This document shows, in pieces, positions 45,316-54,242 of a DNA stretch of 64,000 nucleotides. This DNA is from Actinoplanes auranticolor. Its GTDB lineage: Bacteria; Actinomycetota; Actinomycetes; Mycobacteriales; Micromonosporaceae. Position 1 is the first letter of the stretch. Every line of letters begins with the position of its first letter. Position numbers and translations under genes: made by a program. A model generated the notes under the pieces. The model was given only the letters and a program-made list of their open reading frames with translations, was not told the origin of the DNA and made no database searches. The stretch spans positions 62,001-126,000 of the forward strand of contig NZ_BOQL01000026.1 of NCBI RefSeq assembly GCF_018332655.1. Direction: 5' to 3'.

Positions 45316-45528
45316 GATGGTCCCCTCAGACCGGCCCCCAGCAGGCCTGGCGGCAGCCTGGCACGGCGGCGGTGCGGCGCCCGCTGTCAGCAATCTGTCT
45401 GCGGTGTTCACGCAGGTGGGGACCCGGACCGAATGTCGCGCTCCGACCGCAGGGCGTGAACGGATAGAGCGCCCGTAAGCGCCGATCATCGAGCGGATCC
45501 GCCGCACCCGGTACAGATCGGCGCCGGC

Positions 45529-46431
45529 TCAGCGGTGTTGGCGGCGGGCGATCGCGTACAGGTCGCGGGCCGGGCCGATCAGCTGACCCGAGGCCGGCCA
45601 CACCGCCCGGAGCTGCCGCTGCAGCGGCATGGCCGTCGGCACCGCGACCAGCGTGCCCGCCGCCAGCTCCGCCGTGACCGCGAGCGAGCTGAGCACCGCC
45701 GGCCCGCTGCCGGCCGCCACCGCGTGTTTGATCGCCGTGGTCGACGACAGTTCCAGCAGCGGTGCCGCCGCGTTCAGCGGGGCCAGGGCCTGCTCGAACG
45801 CCCGCCGGGTGCCCGAGCCGGCCTCCCGCGACACCAGTGGCGTCCCGGCCAGCTCGGCCGGGGTGACGCCGCGCCGCCGCTTCGACCATGGATGCCCGGG
45901 GGCCACGACGACCGCCAGCCGGTCCGTGGCGACGGTCTCGGCGTGCAGGCCGGCGGGCGCGTCCGGGCCTTCGACGAAGCCCAGCTCGACTTCGCCCGCC
46001 AGCACCGCGGCCGCCACGTCGGCGGAGTTGGCCGCGCGCAGCGTCACGCTGAGCCCGGGGTGCCCGGCCCGCAGGGCCACCAGCCACGCCGGCAGCAGAT
46101 ATTCCGCGACGGTCTGGCTGGCGGCCACCGCCAGCCGGCTCTCGTGGGTGGCGCGCAGCGCGGCGACCCCGGTGGCCAGGGCGTCGGCCGCGTCCACGGC
46201 GGCGCGGGCCCAGTCGGCGACCAGCGCACCGGTCGCGGTCAGGGTCGAGCCGCGCGGGGAGCGGTGCAGCAGAGTCAGCCCGAGGCGGCGTTCCAGCTCA
46301 CGTAGCCGGGCGCTGGCGGCCGGCTGGGAGATGTGATGGGCGGTGGCCGCGCGGCCCACGCTGCCCAGCCGGGCGACGCTGAGCAGCAGGTCGAACCCGG
46401 TCAGGTCGGCGAACGCCGGCGGCAGAGGCAT
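45529..46431 (-). CDS. LysR family transcriptional regulator
   Basis: A 300-residue regulator. The winged helix-turn-helix (about 8-67) has FDLLLSVARLGSVGRAATA and SQPAASARLRELERRLGL. The remaining part is a normal two-lobed effector-binding domain. Divergent from the TDT transporter gene, which it probably controls. The start ATG lies inside the palindrome CATAA-N7-TTATG and has no ribosome site, suggesting a leaderless transcript or a slightly different start. Confidence 0.9.
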   Translation of the reverse strand: MPLPPAFADLTGFDLLLSVARLGSVGRAATAHHISQPAASARLRELERRLGLTLLHRSPRGSTLTATGALVADWARAAVDAADALATGVAALRATHESRLAVAASQTVAEYLLPAWLVALRAGHPGLSVTLRAANSADVAAAVLAGEVELGFVEGPDAPAGLHAETVATDRLAVVVAPGHPWSKRRRGVTPAELAGTPLVSREAGSGTRRAFEQALAPLNAAAPLLELSSTTAIKHAVAAGSGPAVLSSLAVTAELAAGTLVAVPTAMPLQRQLRAVWPASGQLIGPARDLYAIARRQHR

Positions 46432-46445
46432 AACCGCAGCTTATG
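46429..46445. promoter_or_regulatory. CATAA-N7-TTATG palindrome between LysR and TDT genes
   Basis: The 17-base element (46429-46445) matches the T-N11-A pattern of LysR boxes and carries the start codon of the LysR gene in its left arm and an in-frame ATG of the TDT gene (46443) in its right arm. Binding by the regulator here would couple autoregulation with control of the transporter. Confidence 0.55.
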
Positions 46446-46502
46446 ACCCCACAAGCGGGCGGCCGCTACCGGGGACCGGGCCGGGGCCGGACAGTGGAGA
46501 TC

Positions 46503-47570
46503 ATGACCGTCCTGCTCGAACGTCCCGTGCGCGTCGCCCCGATCGTGGTCGGCCCCAACTGGTTCGCCGGTGTCATGGGCACGGGCATCGTCGCCACCGC
46601 CGCGGCTTCTCTGCCGCTGCACGTGCCGGTGCTGCGGACGCTCGCGACGGCCGTGTGGGCGTTGGCGTCCGTCCTACTGGTGGTCCTGGTGGCCGCGGCC
46701 GTCCGGCACCGGCGGGCGTACGCGGGCGACGTCGTCTCGGAGCAGTTCTGGGGCGCGCCGCCGATGGCGCTGCTGACCGTCGGCGCCGGGACTTTGCTGC
46801 TGGGTCGGGACTGGATCGGCGAGCCGGCTGCCGTTGCGGTGGACCTGGTGCTCTGGACGGCCGGAACGCTGCTCGGGCTGGTGGTCGCGGTCGTGATCCC
46901 GTACCGGATGGTCACCCGGCACCGGCCCGGACCGGGCACCGCCTTCGGCGGCCGGCTGATGCCGGTCGTGTCGCCGATGGTGTCCGCGGCGACCGGCGCG
47001 TTGCTCGTGCCGCACGTCCCCTGGCCCGTCGAACTGCTGGCGGCCTGCTACGCGATGGCGTTGCTGAGCCTGGTCGCGGCGGTGCTGGTGTTCGTCCGGC
47101 TGTGGCGCCGGCTCGTCGGGTACGGCCCCGGCCCCGCCCGGATGGTGCCGACGTGGTGGATCGTGCTGGGCCCGGTCGGTCAGTCGGTCACCGCCGTGCA
47201 CCTGCTGGGCCGCGCCGCCGACGGTGTGCTGAGCGAGCCGTACGCCACCGCCGCGCAGCTGCTGGTCGTGCTCTACGGCGTACCGGCGCTGGGCTTTGCC
47301 CTGGGCTGGGCGGCCCTGGCCGCCGCGATCACCGTGCGCACCGCCCGGGCCGGGCTGCCCTTCTCGCTCACCTGGTGGAGCTTCACCTTCCCGCTCGGCA
47401 CGGTCGTGACCGGCGCGAGCGGGCTGGCCACCCGGATCCCCTCGGCCGTGCCCGCCGCCCTGGCGGTGGCGCTCTATGCGATGCTGCTGGCCGCCTGGTC
47501 GGTCGTCGCCGTGCGCACGCTGCTCGGGGCGCACCGGGGTGACCTACTCCGGCCGGCGCCGCCCGCGTAG
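46503..47570 (+). CDS. TDT/SLAC1 family transporter (TehA/sulfite or C4-dicarboxylate exporter-like)
   Basis: A 355-residue membrane protein with about ten helices. The N-terminal GPNWFAGVMGTGIVATAAASL is the hallmark of the tellurite-resistance/dicarboxylate transporter family, and LTWWSFTFPLGTVVTG is the second conserved stretch. Family members export C4-dicarboxylates, sulfite or act as anion channels; the substrate is not defined here. GGAG precedes the ATG at 46503; an upstream in-frame ATG at 46443 would add a soluble leader. Divergent from a LysR gene. Confidence 0.85.
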   Translation: MTVLLERPVRVAPIVVGPNWFAGVMGTGIVATAAASLPLHVPVLRTLATAVWALASVLLVVLVAAAVRHRRAYAGDVVSEQFWGAPPMALLTVGAGTLLLGRDWIGEPAAVAVDLVLWTAGTLLGLVVAVVIPYRMVTRHRPGPGTAFGGRLMPVVSPMVSAATGALLVPHVPWPVELLAACYAMALLSLVAAVLVFVRLWRRLVGYGPGPARMVPTWWIVLGPVGQSVTAVHLLGRAADGVLSEPYATAAQLLVVLYGVPALGFALGWAALAAAITVRTARAGLPFSLTWWSFTFPLGTVVTGASGLATRIPSAVPAALAVALYAMLLAAWSVVAVRTLLGAHRGDLLRPAPPA

Positions 47571-47597
47571 CCTCTGAGCAGGGCTGCGTCGAGATGA

Positions 47598-49361
47598 GTG
47601 AGGGAGTCGTTGGCCACGGACCTGCTCGCCGAGCTGGCCGGCGCACGCCGTCTGGCCGTCGCCCACGACCGGGGCGACCTCGCCGGGCGCCTGGACCGCG
47701 CAGCCGCCGAGCTGGGCCGCGGCGACGTCACCGTCGCGGTGGTGGGCGAGTTCAAGCAGGGCAAGAGCACGCTGGTCAACGCCCTGCTGCGCACCGACGT
47801 GTGCCCGGTGGACCCCGATGTCGTCACCGCCGTGCCGACCGTCCTGCGCTACGGCCGAGAGCCCACGGTGACCCTGCAGGTGCCGTCCGACGACGGCGCG
47901 CTGGAGCCCGTCACCGTGCCGTTCGACCAGCTCAGCCGGTATGTCACCGAGGCCGCCCCGGCGGCCGGGGCGCGGGCGCCGCGCAGCGTCGAGGTCCGTC
48001 TCGACCGGCGGCTGCTCGGCGCCGGGCTGTCGCTGGTCGACACGCCGGGCGTCGGCGGGCTCGACTCCGCGCAGGGCAACCTGACCCTCGGCGCGCTGGC
48101 CGGGGCGGCCGCGGCGCTGTTCGTCACCGATGCCTCCCAGGAGCTGACCGCGCCCGAGGTCGCCTTCCTGCGCCGGGTGCTGGAACGGTGCCCGGCCGCG
48201 TACTGCGTCGTCACCAAAACGGACCTGCACGGCGAGTGGCGGCGCATCGTCGAGCTCAACGCCGGTCACCTCGCCGCCGCCGGCCTGGACGTGCCGGTCC
48301 TGGCCGTCTCGTCGTTCCTGCGGCTGCGCGCCCAGGCCCGCGACAGCACCGAGCTCAACACCGAGTCGGGCTACCCGCGGCTGGTCGAGCTGCTGCGCCG
48401 GGACGTGCTCGACGCCGCCCGCGCGGGGGCCCGCACGGCCGCGCGTGCCGAGCTGGCGTTCGTCGTGGCCCAGCTGCGCGAGCGGGTGGCGGCCGAGCAG
48501 GCCGCGGCGAGCTCACCGGCGGCGGCGGTGACGCTGGTCCAGCGGTACGCCGAGAAGCAGCGCCGCACCCGCACCCTGGGCTCCTGGCAGACCGTGCTCG
48601 GCGACGGCATCCAGGACCTCACCGCCGACGTCGACCACGACCTGCGCGAACGACTGAGGACCATGCTGCGCGCCGGTGAGGAGCTGCTCAACGAGTCCGA
48701 CCCGCGCGACACCTGGCAGGATTTCCAGGCCTGGGCCGCCCGTGAGGCGTCCGCCGCCGCGGTGGACAACCTGATGCTGCTGGCCCGGCGCAGCGACGAG
48801 CTCGCCCAGGCAGTGGCCACTCGCTTCGACCTCGAGTACGAGGGCCTCGAGCTCGACCTGCCGTCGCCCGAGCCGGGCCTGGGCAAGGTGAGCGAGCTCG
48901 ACGTGGACTTCCACCGTTCCGGGATGCAGCAGTTCCTCGGCGCGTTCACCGCCGCCCGGATCACCTACGGCGGCTTCTACATGCTCGGGGCGATCGGCGC
49001 GCTGTTCAACGTGTTCATCGCCGCGCCGATCGGCCTGATCGCCGGCCTGACCCTGGGTCGCCGGCTGGTCAAGCAGGAACGCGAACGGCAGGTCCAGCAG
49101 CGCCGCCAGCAGGCCCGCACCGAACTGCGCCGCTACGTCGACGACGTGTCCTTCCACGTGGGCCGTGACTCCCGCGAGGCGGTGCGGCGCACGCAGCGGT
49201 TGCTGCGTGACGAGTTCACCGCCCGGGCCGCCGCCGTCGAGCGCTCGACGGCCGAGGCGGCGTCCGCGGTCCGCGAGGCGGCGGCGCTGCCGGACGACCA
49301 GCGTGCGGCCCGGGCCCGGCAGCTCGCCGCCCAGCGCGCGGAACTGGACCGGCTGGCATGA
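47598..49361 (+). CDS. Dynamin-like GTPase with C-terminal membrane hairpin (first of a pair)
   Basis: A 587-residue large GTPase. The G domain has P-loop VVGEFKQGKSTLVNALL, a switch Thr-containing loop with DVVTAVPTVLRYG, G3 DTPGVGG and G4 TKTD. A long helical stalk follows. Near 455-490 a hydrophobic hairpin (ITYGGFYMLGAIGALFNVF then IAAPIGLIAGLTLG) should insert into the membrane. The C-terminus is coiled coil. This plan matches bacterial dynamin-like proteins; Streptomyces DynA/DynB, also encoded side by side, assist sporulation septation. The start may be GTG 47598 or TTG 47610. The next gene is a second family member. Confidence 0.88.
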   Translation: MRESLATDLLAELAGARRLAVAHDRGDLAGRLDRAAAELGRGDVTVAVVGEFKQGKSTLVNALLRTDVCPVDPDVVTAVPTVLRYGREPTVTLQVPSDDGALEPVTVPFDQLSRYVTEAAPAAGARAPRSVEVRLDRRLLGAGLSLVDTPGVGGLDSAQGNLTLGALAGAAAALFVTDASQELTAPEVAFLRRVLERCPAAYCVVTKTDLHGEWRRIVELNAGHLAAAGLDVPVLAVSSFLRLRAQARDSTELNTESGYPRLVELLRRDVLDAARAGARTAARAELAFVVAQLRERVAAEQAAASSPAAAVTLVQRYAEKQRRTRTLGSWQTVLGDGIQDLTADVDHDLRERLRTMLRAGEELLNESDPRDTWQDFQAWAAREASAAAVDNLMLLARRSDELAQAVATRFDLEYEGLELDLPSPEPGLGKVSELDVDFHRSGMQQFLGAFTAARITYGGFYMLGAIGALFNVFIAAPIGLIAGLTLGRRLVKQERERQVQQRRQQARTELRRYVDDVSFHVGRDSREAVRRTQRLLRDEFTARAAAVERSTAEAASAVREAAALPDDQRAARARQLAAQRAELDRLA

Positions 49362-49434
49362 GCGAGCTTGCGAGCGAATCATCAACTCTGCGCCCGACGA
49401 ATGTCATCCCCGGAGCGCCAGCGGAGGGGATGGC
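49362..49434. repeat. REP-like intergenic spacer between the dynamin genes
   Basis: The 73-base gap opens GAGCGAGCTTGCGAGCGAAT and ends CCGGAGCGCCAGCGGAGGGG before the ATG. The GCGAGC units and following stretch resemble interspersed extragenic repeats of actinoplanetes, written from memory of similar sequences. Its end supplies the ribosome site (GGAGGGG) of the second dynamin gene. Confidence 0.4.
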
Positions 49435-50859
49435 ATGAGCCTGCTGCCGGAGGTGCGGGCGCTGCTGGACCGGGCGCTGGCCGGGACCACGGACCCGACC
49501 GTGCGGGCGGCGATCGGCGACGCCCGGCGCCGGCTCGGCGAGCCGCTGCGGGTGGCCCTCGCCGGCAAGGTCAAGGCCGGCAAGTCCACGCTGCTCAACG
49601 CGCTGGTCGGTGAGGGCCTGGCGCCCACCGACGCGGGGGAGTGCACCCGCATCGTGACCTGGTACGCCGACGGTCCGACGTACGCGGTCACCGCCCATCT
49701 GCGCGACGGCGGCACCCGGCCGCTGCCGTTCCACCGGGCCGGCGGCGCCGTGCGGATCACCCTCGACCGCCCGGCCGACCAGGTCGACCACCTCGAGGTC
49801 CGGGTCCCGAGTGCGCGCCTGCGCCGGCACACCCTGATCGACACCCCGGGCATCGCGTCGCTGTCCACCGAGGTGTCCCTGCGCACCACGGCCTTCCTCG
49901 ACGCCGACGCCGACCGTCCGGCGCAGACCGACGCCGTCATCTACCTGTTGCGTCACATGCACGCCCACGACATCCGCTTCCTGGAATCGTTCCACGGCGA
50001 CGACCTGGCCGGCGGCACCCCGGTCAACACGGTCGGGGTGCTCTCGCGCGCCGACGAGATCGGCGGGGCCCGGCTCGACGCGATGGCCGCCGCGGCCCGG
50101 GTCGCGGCCCGCTACGCCGCCGACGACCGGCTGCGCCGGCTCTGCCCGGTGGTGGTGCCGGTCGCCGGGCTGCTCGGTGCGGCCGGTGCGACCCTGCGCG
50201 AGGACGAGTTCCGTACGCTGGCCGCGGTGGCGACGCTGCCGATGGCCGACGTGGTGGAGCTGCTGCTGACCGCCGACCGCTTCGCCGGCTCCGCCCCCGA
50301 GCGGCGCGCGGCGCTGGGCCGGCTGGGCCTGTTCGGGGTACGCCTGTCGGTGCGGCTCATCCGCGAGCAGAAGGTGCACGATTCCGCCGACCTGGCCGCC
50401 GCGCTGACCGCGCACAGCGGCATCGACCGGCTCCGGGAGGTCTTCGCGGCTCAGTTCGTCGGGCGCAGCGAGGTGCTCAAGGCCCGGTCCGCGCTCGCCG
50501 TGCTGGACGAGTTCCTCGACCCGGACTCGGCGCCGGCGGCCGAGGCCGAGCGGATCCGGGCCAGCGCCCACGAGTTCGTCGAGCTGCGGCTGCTGCACCT
50601 GCTGCGGTCCGGCCGGCTGCCGGGCACGCAGGCGCAGCTGGCCGAGATGGACTCGCTGCTCGGCGGGGCCGGCGGGGCCGCGTACCTGCGGCTGGGCCTG
50701 CCGGCCGACGCCTCGCCGGAACAGATCACTGCGGCCGCGCGGGAGGCCCTCATGCGCTGGCAGACGCTGGCCGAGCATCCGTTCTCGGCCAAGGAGCTGC
50801 GCACCGCGGCGCGCGCGGTGACCCGCAGCTGCGAAGGTCTGCTGGCCGCCATCTCCTGA
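49435..50859 (+). CDS. Dynamin-like GTPase (second of a pair)
   Basis: A 474-residue GTPase. P-loop ALAGKVKAGKSTLLNALVG, switch region APTDAGECTRIVTWYADG, G3 DTPGIASLS and G4 VGVLSRADEIGG are complete. A helical stalk fills the C-terminal half, and no strong membrane helix is visible, unlike its neighbour. GGAGGGG precedes the ATG. Two adjacent dynamins suggest a heteromeric complex at the membrane, as for IniA/IniC or DynA/DynB. The stop is 10 bases from the stop of the convergent AfsR-like gene. Confidence 0.87.
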   Translation: MSLLPEVRALLDRALAGTTDPTVRAAIGDARRRLGEPLRVALAGKVKAGKSTLLNALVGEGLAPTDAGECTRIVTWYADGPTYAVTAHLRDGGTRPLPFHRAGGAVRITLDRPADQVDHLEVRVPSARLRRHTLIDTPGIASLSTEVSLRTTAFLDADADRPAQTDAVIYLLRHMHAHDIRFLESFHGDDLAGGTPVNTVGVLSRADEIGGARLDAMAAAARVAARYAADDRLRRLCPVVVPVAGLLGAAGATLREDEFRTLAAVATLPMADVVELLLTADRFAGSAPERRAALGRLGLFGVRLSVRLIREQKVHDSADLAAALTAHSGIDRLREVFAAQFVGRSEVLKARSALAVLDEFLDPDSAPAAEAERIRASAHEFVELRLLHLLRSGRLPGTQAQLAEMDSLLGGAGGAAYLRLGLPADASPEQITAAAREALMRWQTLAEHPFSAKELRTAARAVTRSCEGLLAAIS

Positions 50860-50869
50860 TCCCGGGTCG

Positions 50870-53629
50870 TCAGCGGGCGGACGGCAGGGCGGCGAGCTTG
50901 CGGCGTACCTCCTCGGCGTCGGCGTGGCCCAGCTCGGTCAGGATGTCCAGGGCCTCGGACCAGGCCCGCTCCGCCCGCGCGACGCGCCCGGCGGCCAGCT
51001 GCGCGTCCCCCAGGTGGGTCAGCGACTGGGTCTGGTTGTACCGGTCGCCGAGATCACCGGCGAGGCGCAGCGCGTGGTCGTAACACTCGATGGCCTCGTC
51101 GTGGCGGCCCAGCCGGTGCTGGGCGTAACCGAGGCTGTCCCAGACGTGCGCCTGCCCGGCCCGGTTGCCGAGCCGCTCGTGCAGCGCCAGCGAATGCCGG
51201 CAGCACTCCAGCGCCTCGTCGTACCGGCCGAGCATCGCCAGGTACCAGCCGACCTGGTTGAGCGCGTCGGCCTGGCCCCGCTCGTCGGCCGCCGCACGGT
51301 ACAGCGCCAGCGCCTGCCGGGCGTGGTCCACGGCGGCGTCGTAGCGGCGCTGGTGGCCCCAGAGGTGGGCGAAGTTGCGGTGGGTGTGCGCCTGGCCGGT
51401 CCGGTGGCCGATCGCGGTGTACAGGTCGAGCGCCTGCTGCAGGGCGGCGATGCTGTCGGCGTACTGGCCGCGCAGGGTGTGGGTGTGGGCGATGCTCGTG
51501 TGGGCCCGGGCCTGCGCGGTGCGGTCGCCGAGCCGCTCGGCCGCCCGCAGCGCGGTCTGCCAGGCGGCGGCCCGGGCGGCCCCGTCGCCCCGGCGGTCCA
51601 GATAGGTGCTCAACGACCAGGTCAACTGCCAGGTGTACGCGTCATGCCCGGTCTCCGCGGTGTACTTCACCGTGGCCAGCAGCACCGGATGCTCGGCGGT
51701 CAGCCACCGCGTCGCCGCCTGCCGGTCCGCGAGCTGCTCCGGGCGGGCGTCGGCCGCCACGGGAGCCAGCGGCAGCTCGATGGCGCCCCGGGCCGGATCC
51801 AGCAGCCGGTCGGCGGCGTACGCGGTGTGCAGATAGTGGTCCAGCAGCCGGCGCACAGCGGCGTCCCGTTCGGCTGCGGAGTCGGTACCGGTGGTGAGGT
51901 CGGCGGCGTACGCCCGCAGCAGGTCGTGGCTGACGTACCGGCCGGGAAGCTGCTCGGTCAGCAGGCTGGCCCGGGTCAGCTCGCCCAGCAACCGCCGGGT
52001 GCCGGCCGGCCGCAGCCCGGTCAGGCTCGCCACCGCGGCGGCCGACGCACTCGGCCCCGGATGCAACGAGAACAGCCGGAACACCCGCTGCGCCGCCCCG
52101 CTCAGGGCGTCGTAGGACCAGGAGAACACCGACCGGACCCGCCCGGCCACGTCACCGGTGTCCAGGGCGTCCAGGCGATGGCCCTCCTCGGCCAGCTCGG
52201 CGGCGAGCGCGGCCAGCGGGAAACGCGACTGCCGGGCCCGGGCGGCGGTGATCGCGAGCGCCAGCGGCAGACCCGCACACGCCGCGATGATCTCCTCCAC
52301 CGCGGCGGGCTCCGCGTCCACCCGTTCCCGGCCGAGCCGGCGCACCAGCAGCTCACGCGCCTCGCCGTCGGTGAGGATGTCCAGCGGTAGCGCCTGGGCG
52401 TCGGCGGTGGCGAGCAGGCCGGTGAGCTGGTGCCGGCTGGTCACCAGGGCCAGCGAGCCCGGCGCGGCCGGCAGCAGTGGCCGGACCTGCTCGGCGTCGC
52501 GGGCGTTGTCCAGCACCACCAGCACCCGCCGGTCGGCGAGCAGCGTGCGGTAGCGGCCCAGCTGGGCGTCGCGGCCGGGTGGCAGCTGGTCGGCGGGCAC
52601 CCCGAGGGCGTCGAGGAAGCCGCGGACCGCGTCGGCCGGACCCAGGACCGCCTCCTCGGCGTCGAAGCCGCGCAGGTTCACGTACAGCTGGCCGTCGGGG
52701 AACCGGCCGGCCACGGTGTGGGCCCAGTGCACCGCGAGCGCGGTTTTGCCGACGCCGGCCATCCCGGAGACCACCACGGCCCGGGCGGACTCCCGGTCGT
52801 GCAGGGCGTCCAGCTGCGCCAGGTGGGCCGTACGGCCGCAGAAACCGGCGATGTCCGCGGGCAGTTGCGCCGGACCGGAGCGCACGCCACCGGGTGCCTC
52901 GCCGCGCAGCACCACCCGGTGCACCGCTTGCAGGTCCGCCCCGGGTTCGGTGCCGAGCTCGTCGATCAGGTACCGGCGGACGGCCGCGTAGTGGGCGAGC
53001 GCCTCGGCCGGGCGTCCCGCCGCCACCAGGGCCTGCATCAGCACCGCGGCCAGCGCCTCGTGCAGCGGGAACTGGGCGGCCAGGTCACCCACGACCCGGA
53101 TGACGTCGCCCGGGTTGGCCACCGCGAGCTCGGCCCGGGCCCAGGCCACGGCGGTGTCCGCGTACCGCCGGCGCCAGATCTGCCGGGTCTGCGTGACCCA
53201 CTCACCGCCGAGCCCCGCCAGGGGCTCGCCGCGCCACAGCGCCAGGCCCTGCCGCAGCAACGCCACCCGCTGCTCGGCGGTCTGCCCGGGCTGCTCGGAC
53301 CGCCCGGTCAGCTCGGCCAGCCGGTGCACGTCCACGGTGGCCGGATCGACGTCCAGCCGGTACGAGTCCGAGGTGTGCACAAGAGCGCCCGGAGCGCCCG
53401 CTCGCTGCACGACCTGCCGGACCCGGGTGAGGTGCGCGTGCAATGACTGCCGCGCGGACCGGGGCGGTTCCTGCCCCCAGACCCGGTCGATGAGCGTGCC
53501 GACCGGCACCGCCCGCCCGGCGTCGGCGAGCAGCGCCGCCAGCACCGTCCGCTGCCGCGGATGGCCGACGTCGACGCGGGCGCCACCGTGGTACACCTCG
53601 ACCGGACCCAGCAACCGGAAATCCCCCAT
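50870..53629 (-). CDS. AfsR/SARP-family transcriptional regulator with NB-ARC and TPR domains
   Basis: A 919-residue regulator. An OmpR-like DNA-binding domain (about 1-95) begins MGDFRLLGPVEVYHGG. The bacterial transcriptional activation domain follows (about 100-245). The NB-ARC ATPase part (about 275-560) has Walker A GMAGVGKTALAVHWA and Walker B RVLVVLDNARDAEQV. Then a helical region and a TPR array (about 690-910), with repeats such as GRYDEALECCRHSLALHERL and GRHDEAIECYDHALRLAGDL. Such proteins activate secondary metabolism or development genes. GGGAGGT precedes the ATG at 53629. No biosynthetic cluster is visible next to it. Confidence 0.92.
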   Translation of the reverse strand: MGDFRLLGPVEVYHGGARVDVGHPRQRTVLAALLADAGRAVPVGTLIDRVWGQEPPRSARQSLHAHLTRVRQVVQRAGAPGALVHTSDSYRLDVDPATVDVHRLAELTGRSEQPGQTAEQRVALLRQGLALWRGEPLAGLGGEWVTQTRQIWRRRYADTAVAWARAELAVANPGDVIRVVGDLAAQFPLHEALAAVLMQALVAAGRPAEALAHYAAVRRYLIDELGTEPGADLQAVHRVVLRGEAPGGVRSGPAQLPADIAGFCGRTAHLAQLDALHDRESARAVVVSGMAGVGKTALAVHWAHTVAGRFPDGQLYVNLRGFDAEEAVLGPADAVRGFLDALGVPADQLPPGRDAQLGRYRTLLADRRVLVVLDNARDAEQVRPLLPAAPGSLALVTSRHQLTGLLATADAQALPLDILTDGEARELLVRRLGRERVDAEPAAVEEIIAACAGLPLALAITAARARQSRFPLAALAAELAEEGHRLDALDTGDVAGRVRSVFSWSYDALSGAAQRVFRLFSLHPGPSASAAAVASLTGLRPAGTRRLLGELTRASLLTEQLPGRYVSHDLLRAYAADLTTGTDSAAERDAAVRRLLDHYLHTAYAADRLLDPARGAIELPLAPVAADARPEQLADRQAATRWLTAEHPVLLATVKYTAETGHDAYTWQLTWSLSTYLDRRGDGAARAAAWQTALRAAERLGDRTAQARAHTSIAHTHTLRGQYADSIAALQQALDLYTAIGHRTGQAHTHRNFAHLWGHQRRYDAAVDHARQALALYRAAADERGQADALNQVGWYLAMLGRYDEALECCRHSLALHERLGNRAGQAHVWDSLGYAQHRLGRHDEAIECYDHALRLAGDLGDRYNQTQSLTHLGDAQLAAGRVARAERAWSEALDILTELGHADAEEVRRKLAALPSAR

Positions 53630-53840
53630 GCCCGACCTCCCGTAGCCCGAGCCGTCGATCGAACCACAAGAATCCCGCAAGCGCCGTCTGGCACTGTCCT
53701 CACCGGAGGCGGCCGCCACCGCTCCCGAGCGTCGGACCCGGCCCTTCGGCGATCGGCATCCCGCCGATTCGGGGGCGCCGAATGGCCGCGTCCACGCCCG
53801 GCGGTCCCGGCCGGTGGCGCGAGCGCGTCATGCTGAACAG

Positions 53841-54233
53841 GTGCGCTTCATCCTGAACGTCCTGTGGTTCATCTTCGGCAGCGGCTTCGTCCTGGCCCTC
53901 GGCTACGGCCTGGCCGCGCTGCTCTGCTTCATCTTCGTCGTGACCATCCCGTTCGGGGTGGCGTCGCTGCGGCTGGCCTCGTACTCGCTGTGGCCGTTCG
54001 GCCGGACCCTGGTGACCCGCCCCACCGCGGGCGTCGGCTCCGGCGTGGCCAACGTGCTGTGGGTGGTGATCGCCGGCTGGTGGCTGGCGCTGGGCCACGT
54101 GGTGGCGGGCATCGCCCAGTGCGTGACGATCATCGGCATCCCGTTCGGCATCGCGAACTTCAAACTGGTCCCGGCGGCGTTCTGGCCGCTCGGCCGCGAG
54201 ATCGTCGACCTCGACGAAGCCGGCCACGCCTGA
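53841..54233 (+). CDS. YccF domain membrane protein
   Basis: A 130-residue membrane protein made of two similar halves. Each half has a hydrophobic helix pair followed by a conserved turn: TIPFGVASLRLASYSLWPFGR and IGIPFGIANFKLVPAAFWPLGR (the YccF/DUF307 repeat). GTG at 53841 begins MRFILNVLWFIFG. Role unknown in the family. It is convergent with a decayed minus-strand gene. Confidence 0.88.
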   Translation: MRFILNVLWFIFGSGFVLALGYGLAALLCFIFVVTIPFGVASLRLASYSLWPFGRTLVTRPTAGVGSGVANVLWVVIAGWWLALGHVVAGIAQCVTIIGIPFGIANFKLVPAAFWPLGREIVDLDEAGHA

Positions 54234-54242
54234 GCCGAACGC

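Noticed and set aside
45406-45461. GTTCACGC / GCGTGAAC inverted repeat upstream of the malectin protein gene
   Set aside because: Arms are only 8 bp with a 40-base spacer; it may be an operator but chance cannot be excluded.
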